Shown: positions 1-7,420 of the stretch, piece after piece
How positions within the stretch are numbered: the stretch's first letter is position 1
Layout: every line of letters starts with the position of its first letter
Source of the DNA: Brevundimonas sp.
GTDB taxonomy: Bacteria > Pseudomonadota > Alphaproteobacteria > Caulobacterales > Caulobacteraceae
Direction of reading: 5' to 3'
Assembly (NCBI GenBank): GCA_020253595.1
Contig: JADCBH010000392.1
Location: 1 to 20,907, forward strand
Length of the DNA stretch: 20,907 bases
The notes under the pieces: generated by a model
The model's input: the letters and a program-made list of their open reading frames with translations, nothing else
Databases searched by the model: none
Told to the model about the DNA's origin: nothing
Program-made: the position numbers and the translations under genes

Positions 1-375
1 CTTGTCGTCGGCTGTGTCCTGATCGCAACCGGCTGGTCGGGGCATGCCGTGGCGGGATCGACCGAGACGGCACGCGAAGGAACGCTCACCCGCATCGCCG
101 CCTCGCAGTCACGCGACACGAATAACCGCAACGTCCGCGTCCACAATCAGACGGGCCTGACCATGGTCGGGCTGCAGGCCTCCTCGGGCTCGGGGTGGAC
201 CGGGGACCTGCTGGGCTCCAGCGGCCTCGGCGCAGGGCGCAGCGTGGTGGTGGCCATCGACGATGGAACCGGTGCATGCCGCTATTCCCTGCGCGCCCGG
301 TTCGACAACGGCGAGACCCTGGAAAGGGGCGGCATCAACAGCTGCCAGATCGCGGACTACTACTTCACGAGATAG
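1..375 (+). CDS. small secreted protein of unknown function (5' end outside window)
   Basis: The frame is open from the first base, so the gene begins upstream of the window; 124 codons are visible. The first ~19 residues are hydrophobic and end in an Ala-Val-Ala type signal-peptidase site before Gly-Ser, so they look like the rest of a Sec signal peptide. A GTG at 49 could be called as a start, but it falls at that cleavage site, so it is not the real start. The mature part is about 105 residues, with a beta-rich pattern (NVRVHNQTG near its start, a Gly/Ser-rich centre) and two cysteines (GACRYSL and NSCQIAD) that could form a disulfide. It resembles small periplasmic beta-sandwich proteins common in Caulobacterales, but I cannot name the family. 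It is followed by a 98-base spacer that holds little besides the next ribosome binding site. Confidence 0.7.
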   Translation, partial: LVVGCVLIATGWSGHAVAGSTETAREGTLTRIAASQSRDTNNRNVRVHNQTGLTMVGLQASSGSGWTGDLLGSSGLGAGRSVVVAIDDGTGACRYSLRARFDNGETLERGGINSCQIADYYFTR

Positions 376-473
376 GTTCGGCTATCGCTCGCGATGAGGA
401 CGCGTTGCCGCGACTCGACGCGCGCCGACATCCGCTCCAAGGTCCGGCCCTTCCAGAGACCGGAGACCGCACC

Positions 474-1376
474 ATGACCCTCCTGACCCGCCCCGAAGGC
501 TGCGAACCCTCTGATTTCAACCTGTCGCGGCGAGGACTGGCCGGGCTGGCGGCTGGAACGGTGTTCACCGGCTATGCGGTCGCGGCCCTGGCCCAGGACG
601 CCCAGCCGATCGTGACCGACGAGGTCGGCCTGACCACCGGGATGACGACCTATCCGGCCCAGGACGGGTTTGACCTGCCCGCCTATGTGGCCCGACCCGA
701 GGGTGAGGGGCCCTTCCCGGTCGTGATCGTCGTGAGCGAGATCTTCGGCCTGCACGCCTACATCATGGATGTGGCCCGACGTCTGGCGAAGGCCGGATAT
801 GCCGCCGTCGCTCCGGCCTTCTTCGTCCGCGCAGAGGATCCGGCACCGCTCGCCGACATGCAGCGCATCCGCGCCATCGTGGAGCAGGCCGGCTATGAAC
901 AGGTGATGGGCGACATCGCCGCGACGCTGGAGTGGGCGTCAGGGCAGCTGTGGGCCAACTCCGACCGGGTCGGCATCACCGGCTTCTGCTGGGGCGGCAA
1001 GGTGGTCTGGCAGGCGGCAGCGCGTTTCCCGGTGATCGATGCAGGCGTCGCCTGGTACGGGCGCCTGGCCCCGTCCGCCAGCGCGACCCCGGAACAGGCG
1101 GCGGCGGGCGCGCCGTGGCCGATCGACCTCGCCGACGACCTGAGCGGTGTGGTGATCGGCAACTATGGATCGGCCGACCAGGGCATTCCCAACGACACGG
1201 TCGCCGCCATGCAGACGGCGCTGGAGGCGGCAGGGGCCACAGAAAGCGGCATCAAGCTGTATGACGGCGCACCCCACGGCTTCCACGCCGATTATCGGCC
1301 CGGCTACCGAGCCGCCGAGGCCGCAGATGGCTGGGCCCGGCTGCTGGCCCTGTTTGAGACGAAGTTGAAGTCCTAG
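474..1376 (+). CDS. exported dienelactone hydrolase family protein
   Basis: This is a 300-residue alpha/beta hydrolase of the dienelactone hydrolase type, whose relatives cleave lactones or esters with a cysteine nucleophile. The nucleophile motif GFCWGG places Cys at residue 172. The other triad members fit Asp235 (GSADQG) and His268 (PHGFH), and Glu89 in SEIFG matches the conserved active-site Glu. An N-terminal segment with Ser-Arg-Arg-Gly (RR at 19-20), a hydrophobic stretch and an Ala-Leu-Ala end near residue 40 looks like a Tat signal, so the enzyme probably works in the periplasm. The ATG at 474 was chosen because it puts the RR signal at the usual distance and has GGAGA upstream; the open frame extends further 5' without ATG-supported coding sense. 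The substrate is unknown. Its stop codon overlaps the grpE stop from the opposite strand. Confidence 0.88.
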   Translation: MTLLTRPEGCEPSDFNLSRRGLAGLAAGTVFTGYAVAALAQDAQPIVTDEVGLTTGMTTYPAQDGFDLPAYVARPEGEGPFPVVIVVSEIFGLHAYIMDVARRLAKAGYAAVAPAFFVRAEDPAPLADMQRIRAIVEQAGYEQVMGDIAATLEWASGQLWANSDRVGITGFCWGGKVVWQAAARFPVIDAGVAWYGRLAPSASATPEQAAAGAPWPIDLADDLSGVVIGNYGSADQGIPNDTVAAMQTALEAAGATESGIKLYDGAPHGFHADYRPGYRAAEAADGWARLLALFETKLKS

Positions 1377-2008
1377 GCCTTGCCGTCGAAGGCGGCGCCG
1401 CTGGCACTCGCGGCCGCGCCATAGGGGTTGTGCCCCTGCGGTCCGGAGCCCTTGGCGGCGACGACCACCATGGCCGGGCGCACGGTTCGGCCGAACAGCT
1501 CGTAGCCGGCCTGCATGGTCTGGATGACCGTTCCGCCGGGCGCCTCGGTCGAGGGTTGCTCCATCATGGCCTGATGCAGATGGGGATCGAAGGCCTCGCC
1601 CAGACCGGGGGCCACGCGCTTCAGCCCGTTGGCCTCGAACGCCTGGAGCAGCGACTTCTGCGTCAGCTCCAGCCCGGTGATCAGGCCCGCGGCCTGGCTG
1701 TCGGCGTCTTTCGGCGCGGCCTGGAGCGCGCGCTCCAGATTGTCGGCCACGCCCAGCAGATCCTTGGCGAAGCGCTGGATGGCGTAGGCGCGCGCGTCGT
1801 TCATCTGGGTCTCGGCGCGTCGGCGGGTGTTGTCGGCGTCGGCGGCGGCGCGCATGGCGCGGTCCTTCCACTGATCGCGCTCGGCGATCAGGGCGTCCAC
1901 CGTCGACAGGTCGTCTGATCCCTGTCCGTCCAGCGCGGCTTCCGCATGAGCCAGGGCCTCATCGAGGGCCGAGGGCTCGGTCGCGTCGGAGTTCGTCGTA
2001 TCGGTCAC
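1373..2008 (-). CDS. grpE: nucleotide exchange factor GrpE
   Basis: GrpE releases ADP from DnaK and so drives the Hsp70 chaperone cycle in the cytoplasm. The 211-residue product has the expected parts: an acidic, variable N-terminus, a long helical segment (about residues 40-105, containing VADNLERAL) used for dimerisation, and the C-terminal beta domain with LHQAMMEQP, GTVIQTMQAGYELFGR and VRPAMVVVA. The length is normal for the family. The start is GTG, and it overlaps the hrcA stop by 4 bases (GTGA), so translation is probably coupled. It is the last gene of a three-gene operon (acetyltransferase-hrcA-grpE). The C-terminal tail after the beta domain is Gly/Ala/Ser-rich and looks non-conserved. 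Confidence 0.96.
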   Translation of the reverse strand: MTDTTNSDATEPSALDEALAHAEAALDGQGSDDLSTVDALIAERDQWKDRAMRAAADADNTRRRAETQMNDARAYAIQRFAKDLLGVADNLERALQAAPKDADSQAAGLITGLELTQKSLLQAFEANGLKRVAPGLGEAFDPHLHQAMMEQPSTEAPGGTVIQTMQAGYELFGRTVRPAMVVVAAKGSGPQGHNPYGAAASASGAAFDGKA

Positions 2009-3075
2009 GTCTCTTGTCCGTCCAGAATGCGCCCCAGCACCCGGGCGGTGTAGTCCACCAACGGGATGATGCGGGCATAGTTCAGCCGCGCGGGTCCGAT
2101 CACGCCGATGGCGCCCAGAACCCGCTGGCGGCCCGTCATATAGGGTGCCGCGACGACAGCGGAACCCGAAAGCGAAAACAGCCGTGTTTCCGCCCCGATG
2201 AAGATGCGCACGCCCTGGGCCGAGGTGACACCGTCCAGAAGGCCGATCAGCTGTTCCTTCTGCTCGAGATCGTCGAACAGGACGCGCACGCGCTCGAGAT
2301 CTTCGACCGCGCCCGTGTCGGCCAGCAGATTGGCGCGTCCGCGCACGATCAGGGACCGGTCGCGGTCTCCGCCACCGGACCAGGCTGCCAGCCCCTCCTC
2401 GACCAGGCGGGCGGCGGCTGCGTCCAGTTCCTTACGGGCCGCGTCCAGTTCGCCCCGCATCTCATGACGCGCATCAGACAGGGGGCGGCCCTTCAAACGG
2501 GCGTTCAAGAAGTTCGACGCCTCCTGCAGGGTCGAGGGCGTGACCCCGGCGGCCAGGGTCATCAGCCGGTTCTCCACTGTGCCGTCGTCGGCGACCAGCA
2601 CCGCCAGGGCCTGGCCCGAGCCCAGCGCCACGAACTCCACGTGCTTGACGCCGGCGTCCCGGACCGGGCTGGCGACAATGCCGGCCCCGCCGGCGAGGCC
2701 ACTGAGCAGGGCCGAGGCCTCGTTCAGCGCCTCATCGAAGCCGCGCCCGCGTCCGGCCAGACGGGCATCGATCTCGCGGCGTTCATCGACCCCGATCTCT
2801 CCGATCTCGAGCAGGCCGTCGACGAACAGACGCAGACCCGCGTGGGTCGGGATGCGCCCGGCCGACGTATGGGGCGCGGCCAGAAGGCCCGCGAGCGTGA
2901 GGTCCTGCATCGTGTTGCGGATCGAGGCCGGCGACAGCTGGACCCCACCCCGCGACACAGTGCGCGACCCGACCGGCTCACCGGTCTCCAGATAGGTCTC
3001 GACGATGCTGCGGAAGATGTCGCGCGCCCGCTGATCCAGCGCCGGAAGGCTGGGCGACGGCTGGAGGAAGGTCAT
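2005..3075 (-). CDS. hrcA: heat-inducible transcription repressor HrcA
   Basis: HrcA is the repressor that binds CIRCE operators, classically in front of groESL, and is kept active by GroEL. The 356-residue protein has the N-terminal winged-helix domain (about 13-75, with TGEPVGSRTVS and SPASIRNTM) and the hallmark SAGRIPTHAGLRLFVD segment at 71-86. A GAF-like and dimerisation body follows. The ATG overlaps the TGA of the upstream acetyltransferase gene by 4 bases. I found no CIRCE inverted repeat in the short spacer in front of this operon, so the operon itself is probably not controlled by HrcA through CIRCE; the operator is expected elsewhere in the genome (family knowledge). Confidence 0.96.
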   Translation of the reverse strand: MTFLQPSPSLPALDQRARDIFRSIVETYLETGEPVGSRTVSRGGVQLSPASIRNTMQDLTLAGLLAAPHTSAGRIPTHAGLRLFVDGLLEIGEIGVDERREIDARLAGRGRGFDEALNEASALLSGLAGGAGIVASPVRDAGVKHVEFVALGSGQALAVLVADDGTVENRLMTLAAGVTPSTLQEASNFLNARLKGRPLSDARHEMRGELDAARKELDAAAARLVEEGLAAWSGGGDRDRSLIVRGRANLLADTGAVEDLERVRVLFDDLEQKEQLIGLLDGVTSAQGVRIFIGAETRLFSLSGSAVVAAPYMTGRQRVLGAIGVIGPARLNYARIIPLVDYTARVLGRILDGQET

Positions 3076-3638
3076 CGACGCGCCTTCCAGTCGGCGCGCG
3101 TCAGGCGATGCATGAGGCAGTCATCCTCGTCGAACATCCGCCGGCCTTCGGAGACGAAGCCCAGTCTCTGGTAGAAGCGGATCGCGGCGGTGTTGGACGC
3201 CAGCGGATCGATAACGATGGCCTCCACGCCCGGTTCGCCGAAGCAGCGGTCGATCATCTGGGTCATCATCGCGGTACCGACGCCGCGCCCGAGCCACTCT
3301 GGTGGTCCGATCCAGATGTCGATGGCCCGAAGGTTCGGTTCGATCTCGCCCCAGTAGTGGCTCGGCTCGGTGTACGGGTCGCAGACCGCCATGACGCCCA
3401 CGGGCTGACCTTCGACCTCGGCGATGACATAGGTCAGCTCATAGGCCGAGTTGGACAGCTCATCGCTCCAGTCCGTGCCGTCGAAGGCGACCTCGGCCAA
3501 TGGATCGTCGCTGGAGCAGGCGATGACATGTGGTTCCAGATCCCAGGCAGCCAGAATGGCCGCGTCGGCCACAGTCGCCGGCCGCAAGGTCACCGTCGGC
3601 GGCGGGGTCGCCTGACGTTGGGGGGCATACAGGCTCAT
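3072..3638 (-). CDS. GNAT acetyltransferase related to aminoglycoside 6'-N-acetyltransferases
   Basis: This is a 188-residue GCN5-related N-acetyltransferase. The acetyl-CoA motif WLGRGVGTAMM lies at about 115-125 and is followed by a typical C-terminal block (DPLASNTAAIRFYQRLGF, ~144-161). The layout, including AIDIWIGPPEWLG before the CoA loop and the DP-x-x-SN-x-x-AIRFY motif after it, matches the AAC(6') and siderophore-type acetyltransferase group. This is family resemblance only: the natural substrate is unknown and resistance should not be assumed. The ATG at 3638 is preferred because the frame upstream runs antisense to rph and looks non-coding. It is the first gene of the operon with hrcA and grpE and overlaps hrcA by ATGA. 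The Shine-Dalgarno is weak, and a TTGCGG-N16-TATCCT pair ends 6 bases before the ATG, so a leaderless message is possible. Confidence 0.85.
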   Translation of the reverse strand: MSLYAPQRQATPPPTVTLRPATVADAAILAAWDLEPHVIACSSDDPLAEVAFDGTDWSDELSNSAYELTYVIAEVEGQPVGVMAVCDPYTEPSHYWGEIEPNLRAIDIWIGPPEWLGRGVGTAMMTQMIDRCFGEPGVEAIVIDPLASNTAAIRFYQRLGFVSEGRRMFDEDDCLMHRLTRADWKARR

Positions 3639-3689
3639 GGTTTCAGGATAAGCGGTGCGGCCCGTTCCGCAACGCCCCGAGACACCAAT
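3639..3689. promoter_or_regulatory. short divergent promoter region between the acetyltransferase-hrcA-grpE operon and rph
   Basis: These 51 bases separate two divergent start codons, so both promoters must lie here or inside the opposing 5' coding regions. On the minus strand, TTGCGG and TATCCT are separated by 16 bases, ending just before the acetyltransferase ATG. I see no CIRCE element (TTAGCACTC-N9-GAGTGCTAA type). A sigma-32 type promoter would be expected for hrcA-grpE from knowledge of the family, but I cannot identify one with confidence. Confidence 0.35.
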
Positions 3690-4424
3690 ATGCGCCCGTC
3701 CGACCGCACCCCCGACCAGCTTCGCACCGTCACGCTGGAGACCGGCGTCAACCGCTACGCCGAAGGCTCCTGCCTGGTCACGTTCGGGCACACCAAGGTT
3801 CTGGTCACAGCCTCGGTCGAGGAAAATGTGCCCGGCTGGATGCGCGGCAAGGGGGCAGGGTGGGTGACGGCGGAATACGGCATGCTGCCCCGCGCGACCC
3901 ATACCCGTGGCCGCCGCGAGGCCGCAGCCGGCAAGCAGTCCGGTCGGACGCAGGAGATTCAACGGTTGATCGGCCGGTCGCTGCGGGCCGTGATCGACCT
4001 GAAGGCGCTGGGTGAGCGGCAGGTTCTGGTCGACTGCGATGTCATCCAGGCCGATGGCGGCACGCGGACTGCCTCCATCACCGGCGCCTGGGTCGCGGTC
4101 GCCTCGGCGCTGGGATACCTGCGCAATGAGGGCGTGCTGAAGGGTGATCCGGTGCTGGATCAGGTCGCCGCCATCTCGTGCGGGGTCTTCGCCGATACCC
4201 CGGTGCTGGACCTCGACTACGAGGAGGACAGCCAGGCCGAGGCCGACGGCAACTTCGTCCTGACGGGGGCCGGAACCATCGTCGAGATCCAGGCCACCGG
4301 GGAAAAGCGGGGGTTCTCGCGCCCCGAGTTCGACCGGCTGTTCGAGCTGGCGGAACTTGGCTGCGGCCACCTGTTCACCCTGCAGCGCGACGCCGTCGAG
4401 GCGGCGCTCGCCCAGCGGGCGTAG
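3690..4424 (+). CDS. rph: ribonuclease PH
   Basis: RNase PH is a phosphate-dependent 3'-5' exoribonuclease that trims tRNA precursors and helps degrade structured RNA. The 244-residue protein carries the family signatures: GRTQEIQRLIGRSLRAVIDL (about 85-104, including phosphate-site Arg86), DCDVIQADGGTRTASITGA (115-133) and the N-terminal RPSDRTPDQLR segment. The length is close to the usual 238-245 residues. The ATG at 3690 gives the normal family N-terminus; the open frame upstream is antisense to the acetyltransferase gene. It is divergent from the acetyltransferase-hrcA-grpE operon across only 51 bases. In many alphaproteobacteria rph is followed by rdgB, but here a tiny lipoprotein follows. 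Confidence 0.96.
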   Translation: MRPSDRTPDQLRTVTLETGVNRYAEGSCLVTFGHTKVLVTASVEENVPGWMRGKGAGWVTAEYGMLPRATHTRGRREAAAGKQSGRTQEIQRLIGRSLRAVIDLKALGERQVLVDCDVIQADGGTRTASITGAWVAVASALGYLRNEGVLKGDPVLDQVAAISCGVFADTPVLDLDYEEDSQAEADGNFVLTGAGTIVEIQATGEKRGFSRPEFDRLFELAELGCGHLFTLQRDAVEAALAQRA

Positions 4425-4487
4425 GCGGCTAGGCAGACCCGGCAAAGCGGGGCATCGTCGAGCATCGTTCGACAAGGAAGTCCCGCC

Positions 4488-4700
4488 ATGCGTCGTCACC
4501 GCTCCGCCCGAACCGTTCTGCCGCTCGTAGCCTTGGCGGCTGCGAGTCTGTCTCTCGCAGCCTGTGGCGCCGAGCCCGCCGAGGCGCCGGACGAGGACGA
4601 GGCGTCCGAGGAGGCTGATGCCGTTGCCGCGCCAGCGGCCATGATGCCCGATGACGCGCCGCCTCAAGAGGAAGCGCCCGACGAGGATGGGGAGGGGTGA
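4488..4700 (+). CDS. small acidic lipoprotein of unknown function
   Basis: This is a 70-residue protein with a textbook lipoprotein signal: a basic start (MRRHRSAR), a hydrophobic core and a lipobox LAAC with the acylated Cys at residue 26. The mature part is only about 45 residues and is almost all Glu, Asp, Pro and Ala, with no recognisable domain. AAGGAAG lies about 7 bases before the ATG and is a good ribosome binding site. The mature peptide is low complexity, and its last codons run into a palindromic intergenic repeat, so the C-terminus may be derived from or altered by that repeat. It may be cotranscribed with rph, which ends 63 bases upstream. No function can be assigned. Confidence 0.65.
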   Translation: MRRHRSARTVLPLVALAAASLSLAACGAEPAEAPDEDEASEEADAVAAPAAMMPDDAPPQEEAPDEDGEG

Positions 4701-4704
4701 TATC

Positions 4705-4827
4705 TCTCCCTCCCCTTTATGGGGAGGGACGGCGGAGCGGAGCGGAGCTCGGGTGGGGGCCGAATGCGCGGTCACGCACCCAACCCTGACCGCTTCGCGG
4801 TCTTCCCTCCCCATGAAGGGGAGGGAG
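4705..4827. repeat. interspersed palindromic repeat, copy 1
   Basis: This non-coding element is bounded by two hairpins built from the same arms. TCCCTCCCC pairs with GGGGAGGGA at 4707-4715/4721-4729 and again at 4804-4812/4818-4826. Between them lie a purine-rich GGAGCGGAGCGGAG stretch and a 6-bp hairpin, GACCGC-TTC-GCGGTC, at 4788-4802. The two outer units are also inverted relative to each other, so the whole element can fold into a long cruciform. A second, degenerate copy occurs near 10434-10590. It looks like the small intergenic repeats common in Caulobacterales genomes. It lies between a plus-strand lipoprotein gene and the pnp terminator. Confidence 0.7.
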
Positions 4828-4866
4828 AAAGAAAGAAGGCCCCGCTGGCGACAGCGGGGCCTTCTT
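4824..4866 (-). terminator. intrinsic terminator of pnp
   Basis: A perfect 15-bp stem, 4833-4847 with 4852-4866, closes a 4-base loop. Its core is GAAGGCCCCGCTG with its exact complement. On the minus strand it is followed by TTTCTTTCT. It lies about 22 bases after the pnp stop codon, the right place to end the rpsO-pnp transcript. Confidence 0.9.
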
Positions 4867-4887
4867 CATTCAGGCAAAGCCGGAACC

Positions 4888-7125
4888 CTAGTCCCGGCGA
4901 CGCCGACCACGGTCACCGCGACCGCCGCCGTCGCCGTCCTTCTTGGGACGACCGCCGGTGTCTTCCGACAGAGGCGGCTCGCCCCGCTCGGCACGTTCGG
5001 CGTTGATCTTGTCGGTCAGGTCCTCACCGGTGGCCTGATCGACGACCTTCATCGACAGCTTGGTCTTGCCGCGGTCGTCGAAGCCGAGGAACTTGACCTT
5101 GACCTCCTGGCCTTCCGAGACGACGTCGGCGGGATTGGCCACCCGCTCCAGCGCCATCTGCGAGACGTGGACCAGGCCGTCCTTGGCCCCGAAGAAGTTC
5201 ACGAAGGCGCCGAAATCGACGACCTTCACGACCTTGCCGGTGTAGATCATGCCGGGCTCGGGCTCGGACACGATCGAGCTGATCCAGTTCTTGGCCGCGT
5301 CGATCTTCTCCTGTTCGGAGGCGGCGATCTTCACTGAGCCATCGTCCTCGATGTTGATCTTGGCGCCCGTCTTTTCGACGATTTCGCGGATGATCTTGCC
5401 GCCGGTGCCGATGATGTCGCGGATCTTGTCGACCGGGACCTTGATGGTCTCGATCTTGGGCGCGAACTCACCCAGCTCGGTGCGGGCACCGTCGATAGCC
5501 TTGTCCATCTCGTCGAGGATGTGAAGACGGCCGGCCGAAGCCTGGGCGATCGCCTTCTTCATGATCTCCTCGGTGATGCCGGCGACCTTGATGTCCATCT
5601 GCAGCGAGGTGATGCCGTCACGCGTGCCGGCGACCTTGAAGTCCATGTCGCCCAGGTGATCTTCATCCCCCAGGATGTCCGACAGGATAGCGAACTCGCC
5701 GGACGGCTCCAGGATCAGACCCATGGCGATGCCCGAGACGGGCTTCTTCAGGGGCACGCCGGCATCCATCAGGGCCAGCGACGATCCGCAGACCGTGGCC
5801 ATGGAGGAAGAGCCGTTCGACTCGGTGATCTCCGACACCAGACGGATCGTGTAGGGGAACTCGTCGTGGCTGGGCAGCATCGGACGGATCGCCCGCCAGG
5901 CCAGCTTGCCGTGACCGATTTCCCGACGGCCCGCGCCGCCCATCCGGCCGGTCTCGCCGACCGAATAGGGAGGGAAGTTGTAGTGCAGGAGGAACTTCTC
6001 TTTGTACGTCCCGGTCAGGGCATCGATGTACTGTTCGTCGTCGCCGGTGCCGAGCGTGGCGACCACGATCGCCTGGGTTTCACCGCGGGTGAACAGGGCC
6101 GAACCGTGGGTGCGCGGGAATACGCCGACTTCCGAGACGATCGGACGGACCTTGTCCAGCGCACGGCCGTCGACGCGGTGACCGTTCTCGATGATGTCGC
6201 GACGCAGCACGTCGGCCTCGCACTCCTTGAAGGCGGTGCCGAACTTGGCCGACTCGACGCCGTCCGGGTTCTCGTCGGTCTTCAGCAGGGCCTCGGCGGC
6301 CTTCTTCTTGGCGGCGCCGACGGCGTTGTGACGCTCGTGCTTGGTGACGTGGGTGTAGGCGGCCTTGATGTCCTCGCCCACCAGCTTCTTGATCGAGGCG
6401 ACGACTTCGGAGTGGTCCTCGGCCTGGAAGTCGAAGGGCTCCTTGGCGGCGTGCTCGGCCAGTTCGATGATGGCCTCGATCACCGGCTGCATGCCGCGAT
6501 GGGCGAACATCAGGGCGTCCAGGAAGGTGTCTTCCGACAGTTCCTTGGCCTCGGACTCCACCATCATCAGGGCGTCGGCCGTGCCGGCGACGACCAGATC
6601 GAGGTCTGACTCGGTCAGCTGGTCGATGGTCGGGTTCAGAACCAGCTCACCGTTGATGTAGCCGACGCGGGCACCCGCGATCGGGCCCATGAACGGCACG
6701 CCCGAGATCGTCAGGGCCGCCGAGGTGGCGACCATTGCCAGAACGTCGGGATCGTTCTCCAGGTCGTGCTGCAGGACGGTGACGACGACCTGGGTCTCGT
6801 TCTTGAAGCCCTTGACGAACAGGGGGCGGATCGGACGGTCGATCAGGCGGCTGACCAGGGTTTCCTTCTCGGTCGGACGGCCTTCACGCTTGAAGTAGCC
6901 ACCCGGGATCTTGCCCGCGGCAAAGGTCTTTTCCTGGTAGTTCACGGTCAGGGGGAAGAAATCCATGCCGGGCTTGGGCGCGCGGCCATAAACGACAGTG
7001 GCCAGGACCACGGTCTCACCATAGGTGGCCAGAACCGCGCCGTCGGCCTGGCGGGCGATGCGGCCCGTTTCCAGCGTCAGAGGCCGGCCGGCCCAGTCGA
7101 TCGTCTTGCGTTTGATGTCGAACAT
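4888..7125 (-). CDS. pnp: polyribonucleotide nucleotidyltransferase (PNPase)
   Basis: PNPase degrades RNA 3'-5' using phosphate and is a degradosome partner. The 745-residue protein has two RNase PH domains (about 1-230 and 310-545) separated by an all-alpha linker. A KH domain with the GTGG loop lies at 573-576 and an S1 domain at about 625-695 (GMIYTGKVVKVVDFGAF). The catalytic centre LGDEDHLGDMDFK is intact; by alignment with E. coli D486/D492 the metal ligands should be Asp489 and Asp495, with Lys497 nearby. The last ~25 residues form a Gly/Arg/Asp-rich tail ending RGRRRRD, probably an unstructured RNA-binding extension. It follows rpsO after a 295-base spacer, as in many proteobacteria. 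The strong terminator downstream closes the operon. Confidence 0.97.
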   Translation of the reverse strand: MFDIKRKTIDWAGRPLTLETGRIARQADGAVLATYGETVVLATVVYGRAPKPGMDFFPLTVNYQEKTFAAGKIPGGYFKREGRPTEKETLVSRLIDRPIRPLFVKGFKNETQVVVTVLQHDLENDPDVLAMVATSAALTISGVPFMGPIAGARVGYINGELVLNPTIDQLTESDLDLVVAGTADALMMVESEAKELSEDTFLDALMFAHRGMQPVIEAIIELAEHAAKEPFDFQAEDHSEVVASIKKLVGEDIKAAYTHVTKHERHNAVGAAKKKAAEALLKTDENPDGVESAKFGTAFKECEADVLRRDIIENGHRVDGRALDKVRPIVSEVGVFPRTHGSALFTRGETQAIVVATLGTGDDEQYIDALTGTYKEKFLLHYNFPPYSVGETGRMGGAGRREIGHGKLAWRAIRPMLPSHDEFPYTIRLVSEITESNGSSSMATVCGSSLALMDAGVPLKKPVSGIAMGLILEPSGEFAILSDILGDEDHLGDMDFKVAGTRDGITSLQMDIKVAGITEEIMKKAIAQASAGRLHILDEMDKAIDGARTELGEFAPKIETIKVPVDKIRDIIGTGGKIIREIVEKTGAKINIEDDGSVKIAASEQEKIDAAKNWISSIVSEPEPGMIYTGKVVKVVDFGAFVNFFGAKDGLVHVSQMALERVANPADVVSEGQEVKVKFLGFDDRGKTKLSMKVVDQATGEDLTDKINAERAERGEPPLSEDTGGRPKKDGDGGGRGDRGRRRRD

Positions 7126-7420
7126 AGTCGTTTCGTCTTTCGTGCCCCGCGCGGCGAATTCCGGGCGGGCGTCCCGTCAGGGGATGGAGCGTCGGGCCTT
7201 TCGTCCTTCGATCCGTGGACCGGCCACCCCATGGCGGTCGGTCCGGGTGTGATGAGGACCGCTTTGGAGCCCTCGCGTCAGTAGTCTGGACCGGATCACA
7301 CGCCCTCAGGCATCGGATCGGGTCATTGCGCCGAACATCCGGCGGCGCACCGGTCTTCATATGCGGAAAGAGGCGCGGGGGTGAACCCGCGCCTCGCAAT
7401 CGGTTCCGCGTGTCCCGCGC
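7126..7420 (-). promoter_or_regulatory. rpsO-pnp spacer / pnp leader with candidate hairpin
   Basis: This 295-base spacer contains no convincing gene. It holds the rpsO terminator at its upstream end. An imperfect stem-loop lies at 7217-7244 (GGACCGGCCACC against GGCGGTCGGTCC, loop CCAT), with one unpaired position and one wobble or mismatch depending on the strand. In E. coli the pnp leader folds into a double-stranded RNA that RNase III cuts, allowing PNPase to repress itself. This hairpin may be an equivalent, but that is inference. I could not fix a promoter for pnp with confidence. Confidence 0.35.
7364..7394 (-). terminator. probable terminator or processing hairpin after rpsO
   Basis: A perfect 9-bp stem, AGGCGCGGG at 7371-7379 with CCCGCGCCT at 7386-7394, has a 6-base loop and is followed on the minus strand by CTTTCC. 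The T-tract is short, so termination may be partial, leaving some readthrough into pnp. It lies 26 bases after the rpsO stop. Confidence 0.6.

Noticed and set aside
3072..3638. Calling the acetyltransferase an aminoglycoside resistance gene
   Set aside because: Only family-level resemblance is visible and its operon context is heat shock; chromosomal relatives often have other substrates.
3639..3689. CIRCE operator in front of the hrcA operon
   Set aside because: I looked for TTAGCACTC/GAGTGCTAA arms in this spacer and found none.
3639..4814. 5' extension of the acetyltransferase to 580 residues
   Set aside because: The extra frame is antisense to rph and the lipoprotein gene; the GNAT domain is complete from the ATG at 3638.
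7016..7399. Minus-strand open frame (127 codons) in the rpsO-pnp spacer
   Set aside because: It overlaps the pnp start out of frame and runs into the rpsO terminator stem; composition is Arg/Pro-rich with no motif or ribosome binding site.
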